DNA of 64,000 bases from Clavibacter nebraskensis NCPPB 2581. Lineage in GTDB: Bacteria; Actinomycetota; Actinomycetes; Actinomycetales; Microbacteriaceae. Each line of letters begins with the position of its first letter. Within the stretch, counting starts at the first letter, position 1. The translations under genes were made by a program, and so were the position numbers. Under the pieces are notes generated by a model. It saw only the letters and a list, made by a program, of their open reading frames with translations. It was not told the DNA's origin and made no database searches. Shown in pieces: positions 33,911 to 41,078 of this stretch. The DNA lies in contig NC_020891.1 of the NCBI RefSeq assembly GCF_000355695.1, forward strand, positions 2,418,001 to 2,482,000, written 5' to 3'.

Positions 33911-35488
33911 TCAGGCGGCGGGCGTCGCCGGCTCCTGCTCGATGCGCGGGAACAGCGGCGCCTCGAGCGGGGTGACGACGCCGGATCCGGTCCACTCGTC
34001 GGCGAGGTCGATGCGCTGCTGGCCGACCGTGCCGGTGCCGCCGAGCGCGGTCCAGAGCTTCGCGGTGGCGCCGGGCAGCACGGGCGCGAGCAGCACGGCG
34101 AGCGTACCGAGGCCGCGGACCGCGGTGTGCAGCACGGTCTCGAGGCGCGCGCGGTCCTCGTCCTTCTTCGCGAGGGCCCACGGCTCCTGGCTCGTGATGT
34201 AGCCGTTGAGCTCGTCGACGAGGGTCCACACGGCGGCGAGCGACTCGTGGATCGCGAGCCGCTCGATGGCGTCGTCCGCGGTGGAGGCGGCGGCGCGCGC
34301 CACGCTCTGCACGCGGAGATCCGCCTCGGTGACCTCGTTGGCCTCGGGGATCCGCCCGTCGAAGTAGCGGCCGACCATGGCGATCACGCGGGAGGAGAGG
34401 TTGCCGAACCCGTTGGCGAGCTCGGCCTGGTAGCGGGCGCTGAGGTCCTCCCAGCTGAACGAGCCGTCCTGCCCGAAGGCGAAGGCGCGCATGAAGTAGT
34501 AGCGGAACGCGTCGATGCCGAAGGTGTCGGTGATGGTCTGCGGCACGATGCCCGTGAGCTTCGACTTCGACATCTTCTCGCCGCCGACGAGCAGCCAGCC
34601 GTGGCCGAAGACGCGGCGGGGCGGCTCCTCGCCGAGCGCCATGAGCATGGCCGGCCAGATGACCGCGTGGAAGCGGAGGATGTCCTTGCCCACGAGGTGC
34701 GTGGCGGGCCAGCGGCGGCGGAACCCCTCGTCGTCGACGCCGTAGCCGATGGCCGTGACGTAGTTCATGAGCGCCTCGAACCACACGTAGACGACGTGGC
34801 TCTCGTCCCACGGGATCGGGATGCCCCAGTCGAAGCTGGAGCGGGAGATCGACAGGTCCTCGAGGCCCCGACGCACGAAGGAGAGGATCTCGTTGCGGGC
34901 GCTCTCGGGCTGGATGAAGTCGGGGCGCTCCTCGTAGAACGCGAGGAGCCGCTCGCCGAAGTCGCTCATGCGGAAGAAGTAGTTCTTCTCCTCCAGCAGC
35001 TCGACGGGCTTGGAGTGGATGGCGCAGACGAGCTGGCCCTCGAACGGCCCCGTGCCCTCGAGGAGGTCGGACGGCTGCTTGTACTCCTCGCAGCCGACGC
35101 AGTAGTAGCCCTTGTACTCGCCCGTGTAGATGAACCCGGCGTCGTGGAGGCGCTGCAGGAAGATCTTGACGCTCTCCTCGTGGCGGGCGTCCGTGGTGCG
35201 GATGAAGTCGTCGTTGGAGATGTCGACGGCCTCGAGCAGCGGCTGCCAGCTCTCGGTGACGAGGCGGTCGGCCCAGGCCTGCGGGGTCGTGTCGTGCGCC
35301 GTCGCGGTGCGCAGGATCTTCTGCCCGTGCTCGTCGGTGCCCGTGAGGAACCAGGTGTCGTCGCCGCGCTGGCGGTGCCAGCGGGCGAGCACGTCGGCGG
35401 CGACCTCGGTGTACGCGTGCCCGATGTGCGGGACGTCGTTCACGTAGAAGATCGGCGTGGTGATGTAGAAGGGCTCGCCGCGGGACAT
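33911..35488 (-). CDS. metG: Methionyl-tRNA synthetase
   Basis: 525 aa. Class I signatures: YVNDVPHIGHAYTEVAADVL (HIGH) and GGEKMSKSKLTG (KMSKS). A connecting peptide has Cys pairs only partly kept (YCVGCEEYKQ), and an anticodon-binding domain follows. There is no C-terminal tRNA-binding extension, so it is the short form. The start is ATG 35488: TAGGAT is 7 nt upstream and would overlap an earlier ATG at 35497. First gene of the metG-tatD-rsmA-ispE group. Confidence 0.97.
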   Translation of the reverse strand: MSRGEPFYITTPIFYVNDVPHIGHAYTEVAADVLARWHRQRGDDTWFLTGTDEHGQKILRTATAHDTTPQAWADRLVTESWQPLLEAVDISNDDFIRTTDARHEESVKIFLQRLHDAGFIYTGEYKGYYCVGCEEYKQPSDLLEGTGPFEGQLVCAIHSKPVELLEEKNYFFRMSDFGERLLAFYEERPDFIQPESARNEILSFVRRGLEDLSISRSSFDWGIPIPWDESHVVYVWFEALMNYVTAIGYGVDDEGFRRRWPATHLVGKDILRFHAVIWPAMLMALGEEPPRRVFGHGWLLVGGEKMSKSKLTGIVPQTITDTFGIDAFRYYFMRAFAFGQDGSFSWEDLSARYQAELANGFGNLSSRVIAMVGRYFDGRIPEANEVTEADLRVQSVARAAASTADDAIERLAIHESLAAVWTLVDELNGYITSQEPWALAKKDEDRARLETVLHTAVRGLGTLAVLLAPVLPGATAKLWTALGGTGTVGQQRIDLADEWTGSGVVTPLEAPLFPRIEQEPATPAA

Positions 35489-35495
35489 GGGCTCC

Positions 35496-35501
35496 ATCCT
35501 A
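35496..35501 (-). promoter_or_regulatory. Leaderless -10 box that decides the metG start
   Basis: TAGGAT on the minus strand, 7 nt before ATG 35488. The alternative ATG at 35497-35495 overlaps this box and would be outside the transcript. Confidence 0.55.
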
Positions 35502-35561
35502 ACGATCGGCGGGAGCGCTCCCGGTCGTGTGACCGGGGCGACAGCGGGGGCCCGGGGGCGG

Positions 35562-36695
35562 TCAGGAGAGGTGGCGCTCCGCCGGTCCGTCGTACTCCGA
35601 GAGCGGCCGGATCAGCGAGTTGGACGCCCGCTGCTCCACGATGTGCGCCGTCCAGCCGACCACGCGCGCCGCGACGAACAGCGGCGTGAAAACGCGGGTC
35701 TCGAAGCCGAGGAGCGCGTAGGCGGGGCCCGAAGGGTAGTCGAGGTTCGGCAGGATCCCGGTGCGCTCGGCCATGCCGCGCTCGAGCGCGTCGTACAGCT
35801 CCATGGTGAGGCGGGCGGACTCACCCGCCTCGCCGCCGCCGGCCACGCGCACGGCGACGAGGTCGTCGAGCGCCTGCTTCATGGTGGGCACGCGCGAGTC
35901 GCCCGCGCGGTAGACGCGGTGGCCGAAGCCCATGACCTTGCGCTTGGCGGCGAGCGCCTCCTCGAGCCACGACTCGACGCGCGACGCGTCGCCGATCTCG
36001 TCGAGCGTCTCGAGGACGGCCTCGTTGGCGCCGCCGTGCAGCGGGCCCTTGAGCGCGCCGATCGCGCCCGTGACGGCCGAGTGCAGGTCGGCGAGCGTCG
36101 AGGTGATGACCCGGGCCGTGAACGTGGAGGCGTTGAAGGAGTGCTCGGCGTAGAGGATCAGCGACACCTCCATGGCCTTCGCGTCGGCCTCCGTGGGCCG
36201 GTCGCCGTGCACCATGAGGAGGAGGTTCTCGGCGAGGCCGAGGTCGTCGCACGGCTCGACCGGGGCGAGGCCCCGGCGTCGGCGCTGGTCGTAGGCGATG
36301 AGCACGGGGATCTGCGCGAGCAGCCGCACGGAGCGCTCGAGGTCGGCCTCGGCCGATTGGTCGTCGGGCGCGGGATCCGCGGCGCCGATCGCGCTGACGG
36401 CGGTGCGCAGGACGCCCATCGGGTGCGCGTCGACGGGCAGGGCGTCGACGATCCGCAGCACCGCGTCGGACGGACGCCGCTCCGTGCGCTCCTGGCTCTC
36501 GAAGTGCGCGAGCTCCTCGTCGGTGGGCAGCTCGCCGTGCCAGAGGAGGTACGCGACCTGCTCGAAGGAGCAGTGCGCGGCGAGCTCCTGCACGGGGTAC
36601 CCGCGATAGAGGAGGGAGTTGGTGGCCGGCTCGACCTTGCTGATGCGGGTCGTGTCGACGACGACCCCGGCGAGGCCCTTGCGGATGTCGGTCAT
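35562..36695 (-). CDS. prpC: 2-methylcitrate synthase/citrate synthase
   Basis: 377 aa, ATG preceded by AAGGAG. Citrate-synthase motifs: LLYRGYPVQELAAHCSFEQV, AEHSFNASTFTARVI (catalytic His), GPLHGGANEAVLETL (second His), MGFGHRVYRAGDSRVPTM, and a C-terminal Asp region PNLDYPSG. The GDSRVP pattern and length are those of PrpC-type enzymes, which condense propionyl-CoA with oxaloacetate. prpD and prpB lie 8 kb away on the same strand, separated by plus-strand genes and the island. A possible -10, TACAGT, is at 36769-36764. Confidence 0.88.
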   Translation of the reverse strand: MTDIRKGLAGVVVDTTRISKVEPATNSLLYRGYPVQELAAHCSFEQVAYLLWHGELPTDEELAHFESQERTERRPSDAVLRIVDALPVDAHPMGVLRTAVSAIGAADPAPDDQSAEADLERSVRLLAQIPVLIAYDQRRRRGLAPVEPCDDLGLAENLLLMVHGDRPTEADAKAMEVSLILYAEHSFNASTFTARVITSTLADLHSAVTGAIGALKGPLHGGANEAVLETLDEIGDASRVESWLEEALAAKRKVMGFGHRVYRAGDSRVPTMKQALDDLVAVRVAGGGEAGESARLTMELYDALERGMAERTGILPNLDYPSGPAYALLGFETRVFTPLFVAARVVGWTAHIVEQRASNSLIRPLSEYDGPAERHLS

Positions 36696-36955
36696 GGTGC
36701 TCCTTCGCGTCATGCCGCACCCGCGTGGTCGGGCGGATCGGGTCGCCTCCGGGTGCATTCGTCACTGTATCGGGGCGGGTGGCGCGGGGGCGAGGGTCGC
36801 CGACGGTCGCGCGATGGACGGACGGCGACGGTCTGGGGAGTGACGGGCATGACGGGCGGCTCCGCTCCCGGGTCGGCGGCCGCTCCGCTCGCTAGCCTCA
36901 CCAGCAGGCGCTCCCGAGGCGCCGCCCGCACCGCGGCGCCGACCCGGAGGACGCC

Positions 36956-38422
36956 ATGCCCGAGAGCACCGACCACGCCGATCCCGCCGCAGCCGACACC
37001 GCGAGCGACGCCGCGACCGCACCCGACCGCTACGACGTCGCCGTCATCGGCGCCGGCCCCGCCGGCACCGCCGCCGCCCTCCGCGCCGCCGAGCTGGGCG
37101 CGTCCGTCGTCGTGCTGGAGGCCGGCCGCGTCGGCGGCACGTGCGTCAACACCGGGTGCGTGACCACGCGCGTGCTCGCGAAGACCGCGCGGCTCGTGCG
37201 CGAGGTGCGCTCCGCGGGCGAGAACGGGATCGGCGGGGGCGAGCCGACCCCGCACTGGCCGTCGATCGTCGCGCGCGTGCACGAGCAGGTCGACCGCGTG
37301 CGGTCGCTCAAGGACGAGGCCGCGCGGTTCGAGACGGCGGGCGTGACGCTGATCCACGAGGGCCGCGCCCGCTTCGTCGACGACCGCACGCTCCAGCTCG
37401 ACAGCGGCCGGCGGATCACCGCGGGCGCGATCATCGTGTGCGTCGGCGGCCACTCGAAGCGCCTGCCCGTGCCCGGCGCCGACCTCGCGACCGTGCCCGA
37501 GGACGTGCTCGCGCTGCCGGGGATCCCCCGCCGCCTCGCCGTCATCGGCGCCGGCAACACGGGCGCGCAGCTCGTCACCGTCTTCCGCTCGTTCGGCTCC
37601 GAGGTCACGCTGCTCGACGTCGCGCCGCGCGTGCTCACTGCGTCCGACGAGGCGATCTCCGAGGCCGTCGCCGACGCGTTCACCGCGCAGGGCGTGCGCG
37701 TGCGCACGGGCATCGACACCGTGACGGGCCTGACGAAGACGGGCGACGGGTCCATCACGCTGCTCTGGCGCGACGGCGACCGCCCGCAGTCCTCCAGCTT
37801 CGACGCCGTGATCATGGCCACCGGCTGGCCCGCCGACGTCGACGACCTGGGGCTCGAGCACGCCGGGCTCGAGGTGGAGCGCTCGGCGATCCCGGTCGAC
37901 CGTTACCTCCGCACGCGCGTGCCGCACATCCTCGCGGTTGGCGACGCCAACGGGAAGGACATGCTCGTGCAGGCGGCGCAGTCCGAGGGCGAGGCGGCGG
38001 CCGAGAACGCGGTGCTGGGCGTCAACCGGCCGATCCCGCCGCAGCTCCTCCCCGCAGGCGGCTTCACCGACCCGGACTACGCGGGCGTCGGCCTCACCCA
38101 GGCGGAGGCGCGCGAGCGCGACGGCGCGTGCGTGGTCGCGCGGGTGCCGTTCTCCGAGGTCGACCACGCGGTGATCGACGACCGCGAGGCCGGCTTCCTC
38201 CTCCTCATCGCCGACCGCCGCCGCGAGCTCATCCTCGGCGCGCACGCCGTGGGCGAGAACGCGGTCGAGGTGATCCAGTCGGTCACCACCGCGATGGCCG
38301 CGGGCGTCGACGTCGCGACCCTCGCGCACGTGCGGTTCGCGTACCCGACGTACAGCGCGATCATCGGGATCGCGGCCCGGCGCCTGCTGCAGGAGGACGA
38401 GCGGGCGGGCGAGCTCGACTGA
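36956..38422 (+). CDS. FAD-dependent pyridine nucleotide-disulfide oxidoreductase (dihydrolipoamide-dehydrogenase-like)
   Basis: 488 aa, ATG with CGGAGGACGCC upstream. FAD-binding VAVIGAGPAGTAAALRAAEL, the redox disulfide GGTCVNTGCVTTR (Cys-x4-Cys), NAD(P)-binding LAVIGAGNTGAQLVTVF, FAD-second motif VPHILAVGDANGKDMLV. The C-terminal interface reads HVRFAYPTYSAIIGIAAR, so the usual His-Pro-Thr...Glu acid-base pair is replaced. It is therefore unlikely to be a standard lipoamide dehydrogenase; a quinone or other disulfide/electron acceptor role is more likely. Confidence 0.85.
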   Translation: MPESTDHADPAAADTASDAATAPDRYDVAVIGAGPAGTAAALRAAELGASVVVLEAGRVGGTCVNTGCVTTRVLAKTARLVREVRSAGENGIGGGEPTPHWPSIVARVHEQVDRVRSLKDEAARFETAGVTLIHEGRARFVDDRTLQLDSGRRITAGAIIVCVGGHSKRLPVPGADLATVPEDVLALPGIPRRLAVIGAGNTGAQLVTVFRSFGSEVTLLDVAPRVLTASDEAISEAVADAFTAQGVRVRTGIDTVTGLTKTGDGSITLLWRDGDRPQSSSFDAVIMATGWPADVDDLGLEHAGLEVERSAIPVDRYLRTRVPHILAVGDANGKDMLVQAAQSEGEAAAENAVLGVNRPIPPQLLPAGGFTDPDYAGVGLTQAEARERDGACVVARVPFSEVDHAVIDDREAGFLLLIADRRRELILGAHAVGENAVEVIQSVTTAMAAGVDVATLAHVRFAYPTYSAIIGIAARRLLQEDERAGELD

Positions 38423-38456
38423 CGCGGCGTCCGGTCGGGCGTGGTCGGATGGGCGC

Positions 38457-39077
38457 ATGACCGCGCTCATCGTCACGGCCCACCCGGATCCCGACTCCCT
38501 CACCCACCACGTCGCCCGGCGACTCGAGGCCGCACTCGCCGCGACAGGCGCCACGACCGCGCACCTCGCCCAGGAGGGCTTCGACCCCGTGTTCGGCATG
38601 GCCGACCAGGGCGCGTACGCGGGCGACTCCCCCGCGCCCGCGGACGTCGTCGCCGAGCAGGCGCGCCTCGACGCCGTGGACCACGTCGTGCTCGTCTTCC
38701 CGGTGTGGTGGTGGTCGATGCCGGCGCTGCTCAAGGGATGGATCGACCGCACGTTCATCGCCGGCTGGGCCTTCGCGATCGACGACGAGGGACGCATCGA
38801 GAAGCGGCTCCAGCGCCTCACCGTCCACCTCGTGCCCGTGTCCGGCACGAGCCGCGCGTCGTTCGCGCGGCACGGCTACCTGACCGCGTTCGAGACGCAG
38901 GTCGGCCACGGGATCCTCGACTACTGCGGCGCACGGCGGGGCGCGACCGCGTTCGTGCACGACTCCGAGTCGGGCGACCGGGACGCGGTCGCGGCGGAGG
39001 CGGAGCGCGCCGTCGCCGAGGTGGTCGCGGCGATCGCGCTCGCGACGGGGTCCGAGCCGGTGGATCCGCGACCCTGA
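38457..39077 (+). CDS. NAD(P)H:quinone oxidoreductase (flavodoxin-like fold)
   Basis: 206 aa. ALIVTAHPDPDSLTHHVARR is the FMN-binding start of the NQO/KefF family, followed by VVLVFPVWWWSMPALLKGWI and DRTFIAGWAF. It probably reduces quinones by two electrons using FMN, limiting redox cycling. It starts 34 bp after the disulfide oxidoreductase gene on the same strand and may share its transcript. TCGGAT lies 6 nt before the ATG. Confidence 0.9.
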   Translation: MTALIVTAHPDPDSLTHHVARRLEAALAATGATTAHLAQEGFDPVFGMADQGAYAGDSPAPADVVAEQARLDAVDHVVLVFPVWWWSMPALLKGWIDRTFIAGWAFAIDDEGRIEKRLQRLTVHLVPVSGTSRASFARHGYLTAFETQVGHGILDYCGARRGATAFVHDSESGDRDAVAAEAERAVAEVVAAIALATGSEPVDPRP

Positions 39078-39137
39078 GGCCGGGGCGCGTGTGCACGCTC
39101 CGGCGTCCCGAGTCCGGCTCGCGGCTAGCCTCGCCGG

Positions 39138-39293
39138 ATGCCCGCCGCCCCCGCCGCCCGATCCGGCGGGGCGCGCGCGGTCATCCGCGCGGGGAACGTC
39201 CTCGCGTCGGTCGGCATGGGGATGCTGCTGGCCGTGCTCGCCCTCGGCCTCGCGCTCGACGGGACGCTCCACGGCCTCGACGAGCGCGACTAG
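39138..39293 (+). CDS. Short membrane peptide, 51 aa
   Basis: ATG 39138 to TAG 39293. TAGCCT (39126-39131) lies exactly 6 nt before the ATG, matching the leaderless pattern, which is the main reason to call this short frame. The peptide has a basic N-terminus (ARSGGARAVIRAGN), one membrane segment VLASVGMGMLLAVLALGLAL and a short acidic tail. The stop codon joins directly to the first prpB-like repeat. Function unknown. Confidence 0.65.
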   Translation: MPAAPAARSGGARAVIRAGNVLASVGMGMLLAVLALGLALDGTLHGLDERD

Positions 39294-39484
39294 GCATCAC
39301 GCCCCGCCGCGGTTCCCCTGTAGCGTGAAGGTGAAGACGTCCTCGTCGAACGCGCTGTAGCCCGCGTAGTCGAGGAGCTTGTAGAGGCGGGCGCGGGTCT
39401 GTATCTCTCGGGCACATTCGACGCGAGTGTGCCCTCCTCGAGGCTGCGCTCGGCGGCGCCCATCGCGAGGCGCAGGAATGAAAC
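39292..39484 (-). repeat. Degenerate copy 1 of the prpB 3' end
   Basis: Starts with AGGCATCACGCCCCGCCG, the same bases that begin at 44247 around the real prpB stop. It follows prpB for about 190 bp, with point changes, a 2-nt insertion and a deletion of about 13 nt, so the encoded tail (ARLYKLLDYAGYSAFDEDVF, then LQGNRGGA) is frameshifted from the preceding part (FLRLAMGAAERSLEEGTLAS). Similarity ends near GCGCAGGAATGAAAC. This is the most decayed copy and adjoins the unshifted chromosome on its left. Confidence 0.9.
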
Positions 39485-39533
39485 GTCCTGATACTGCGGC
39501 CACCTGCCATGATCGGCATGCGATACTGCCGTT

Positions 39534-40415
39534 GTGTGTACTGAGATTACACTTTCGCTGAATGGCATAGATATCGACTGGGGTAAAAATCGATTTTGGA
39601 AAAACCACTACTGGCTTTTCCCGCCCACCAGCCTGACTGATATTCCCTATCTTTACGCTGACAATGAAGTTGAATGGCACCCTGGCTTCGAGACATCCCT
39701 GGATCAAGCCAGGTTTCGCCTATGTCAGCTCGGCTATTCCCTCGAGGAAGCGAAGTCGAAATTTCAGACAACAGTGAGCCACTGGAGTCGGAGAAGTTAC
39801 TTCGAGCTCTCGTTTGATGCCTTTCGGGAGGCGCTAAGCGAGTTTAATTTCCATGATCGGCCAGAAGTTGAGCCTGGCCTGGGACCTTCGAGCTTCAAAT
39901 CAGAATTGGCCGAGGCGCTTGCTGCTTGCAGTCCGGATGACGGTTGTCAGATGGAAGACTTTGTCTACGAGCTTGATTTTTCAATTATTCTTCGCACACT
40001 TGCGGAGCAGGAATCGAATCGTCCCCTGCCCCTCCGCTGGCACTACTATGATTTGGTCGAGAATGGATGGGCAACCATTGACGATTTGCTCGAGCTTGAC
40101 CGAAACACGGCGATCATGAACCATTCATTCTTAATGGGGCGACTTCAGGATTACACTCAATTAAATACGGTCAGCGCATTCGACCGATGGTTGGCGGGGC
40201 AAGGAATTCCTCAAGAAACGCCGTATTGGCGGTCGGATACTGGAGATAAAAGACGGCTGGAAAAGCTGACCCTACCCACTGCAGTTCGCAATATGATTCA
40301 CCATCCCGAGAATCTAAGCAACAGACTGCTTGACGAGGACATAAGAAAGAGCGTGGAGCTACTTCTCGAAATTACCGGAAGGCCGCCTTACCCCCTGAAG
40401 CAACTCACCCAATAA
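39534..40415 (+). CDS. HEPN/Toprim-associated-domain protein with HEPN RNase motif
   Basis: 293 aa from GTG 39534, with GATACT exactly 6 nt upstream, so it fits the host's leaderless pattern. The N-terminus (CTEITLSLNGIDIDWGKNRF, H..WLFPPTSLTDI, QARFRLCQLGYSLEEAK) resembles the HEPN/Toprim N-terminal associated domain. The C-terminus has RNMIHHPEN (R252, H257), the Rx4-6H motif of HEPN ribonucleases, within a helical bundle. No Toprim domain is present. HEPN proteins of this kind are usually toxins or effectors that cut RNA in defence. Base composition is clearly foreign. No antitoxin gene is visible beside it, so how it is restrained is unknown. Confidence 0.7.
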   Translation: MCTEITLSLNGIDIDWGKNRFWKNHYWLFPPTSLTDIPYLYADNEVEWHPGFETSLDQARFRLCQLGYSLEEAKSKFQTTVSHWSRRSYFELSFDAFREALSEFNFHDRPEVEPGLGPSSFKSELAEALAACSPDDGCQMEDFVYELDFSIILRTLAEQESNRPLPLRWHYYDLVENGWATIDDLLELDRNTAIMNHSFLMGRLQDYTQLNTVSAFDRWLAGQGIPQETPYWRSDTGDKRRLEKLTLPTAVRNMIHHPENLSNRLLDEDIRKSVELLLEITGRPPYPLKQLTQ

Positions 40416-40558
40416 AGTTGCAATATGGCAGATGTATTTGGATCCCCAGTATTTCGACGCATTACAGCAGGTCTAGCGCTCGCGTTGCAGTGGGCGCTCG
40501 GCCGGACTCTAGGTTCCGCCTACTACAAAGCAACCTGCTAACGGACGGTATGGATAAA
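40416..40558. other. Intergenic spacer of cassette A
   Basis: About 140 bp between the HEPN gene and copy 2 of the prpB end. Together with copy 2 and the following 95 bp it makes a gene-free stretch of some 450 bp. I see no convincing ORF, terminator or operator. It carries the only GGATCC of the island (40440-40445). Confidence 0.6.
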
Positions 40559-40773
40559 ATCACGCCCCGCCGCGGTTCCCCTCCAGGGTGGACGTGAAGA
40601 CGTCCTCGTCGAACGCGCTGTAATCGGCGTACTCGAGAAGCTCGTAGAGGCGGGCGCGGGTCTGCATCTCGGGCACCATCGACGCGAGCGTGCCCTCCTC
40701 GAGGATCGCGTCGAGGCCGCGCTCGGCTGCGCCCAACGCGAGCCGCAGGAGCGAGACCGGGTAGATCACGATG
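40559..40773 (-). repeat. Copy 2 of the prpB 3' end
   Basis: 215 bp collinear with 44251-44465, no indels, about 15 differences by eye (roughly 93% identity). It encodes in frame the last ~70 residues of PrpB with substitutions (SLLRLALGAAERGLDAILEE, ...YELLEYADYSAFDEDV) and the same stop. The differences are not those of copy 1, so the copies look like separate alleles rather than one recent duplication. Confidence 0.92.
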
Positions 40774-40868
40774 GCGACACCACCACCACGAATCGCGCGC
40801 CAACTCACCTGTCGCCCAACACCCGTTGCGCCGACCCGGTTATAAGCAGGGGAACACCCCGTAATGAA

Positions 40869-41078
40869 TTATATGCGCGAGTACCTGTATGTACTCTTGA
40901 TGCTTTTCGCAAAGTAACTCCCCACGCTCTGCGCCTGAATTAAGCCGTCGTATTCTGCTCTAGGAACGTCGAAATATTGGTAGGTGGCACCGTTTAAGAA
41001 CTCTACCTCGAGCACCAAGCTCTGAGCATCGTAGCCAACGGCTGCTATATTAGAACTGCTTACCGGCGTCTTATTCAT
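40869..41078 (-). CDS. KTSC-domain small protein of the SIR2-HerA operon
   Basis: 69 aa from ATG 41078, which shares a base with the herA stop (TGATG); a GTG one codon earlier is possible. The whole protein is one KTSC domain: TPVSSSNIAAVGYDAQSLVL, EVEFLNGATYQYFDVPRAEY, SVGSYFAKSIKSTYRYSRI. The KTSC name comes from its place at the C-terminus of some lysyl-tRNA synthetases, and its function is poorly known. Translational coupling to the SIR2 and HerA genes suggests that it is part of the same system, perhaps as regulator or RNA/tRNA-binding factor; that is inference. Confidence 0.85.
   Translation of the reverse strand: MNKTPVSSSNIAAVGYDAQSLVLEVEFLNGATYQYFDVPRAEYDGLIQAQSVGSYFAKSIKSTYRYSRI

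Noticed and set aside
39290-39707. Minus-strand frames across copy 1 and the start of the HEPN gene
   Set aside because: They mix frameshifted prpB remnants with antisense HEPN sequence and have no start signal.
40560-40808. An 82-codon minus-strand frame encoding a PrpB-like C-terminus
   Set aside because: It is copy 2 of the prpB end without the barrel, promoter or start signal. It is better described as a repeat scar than a gene.
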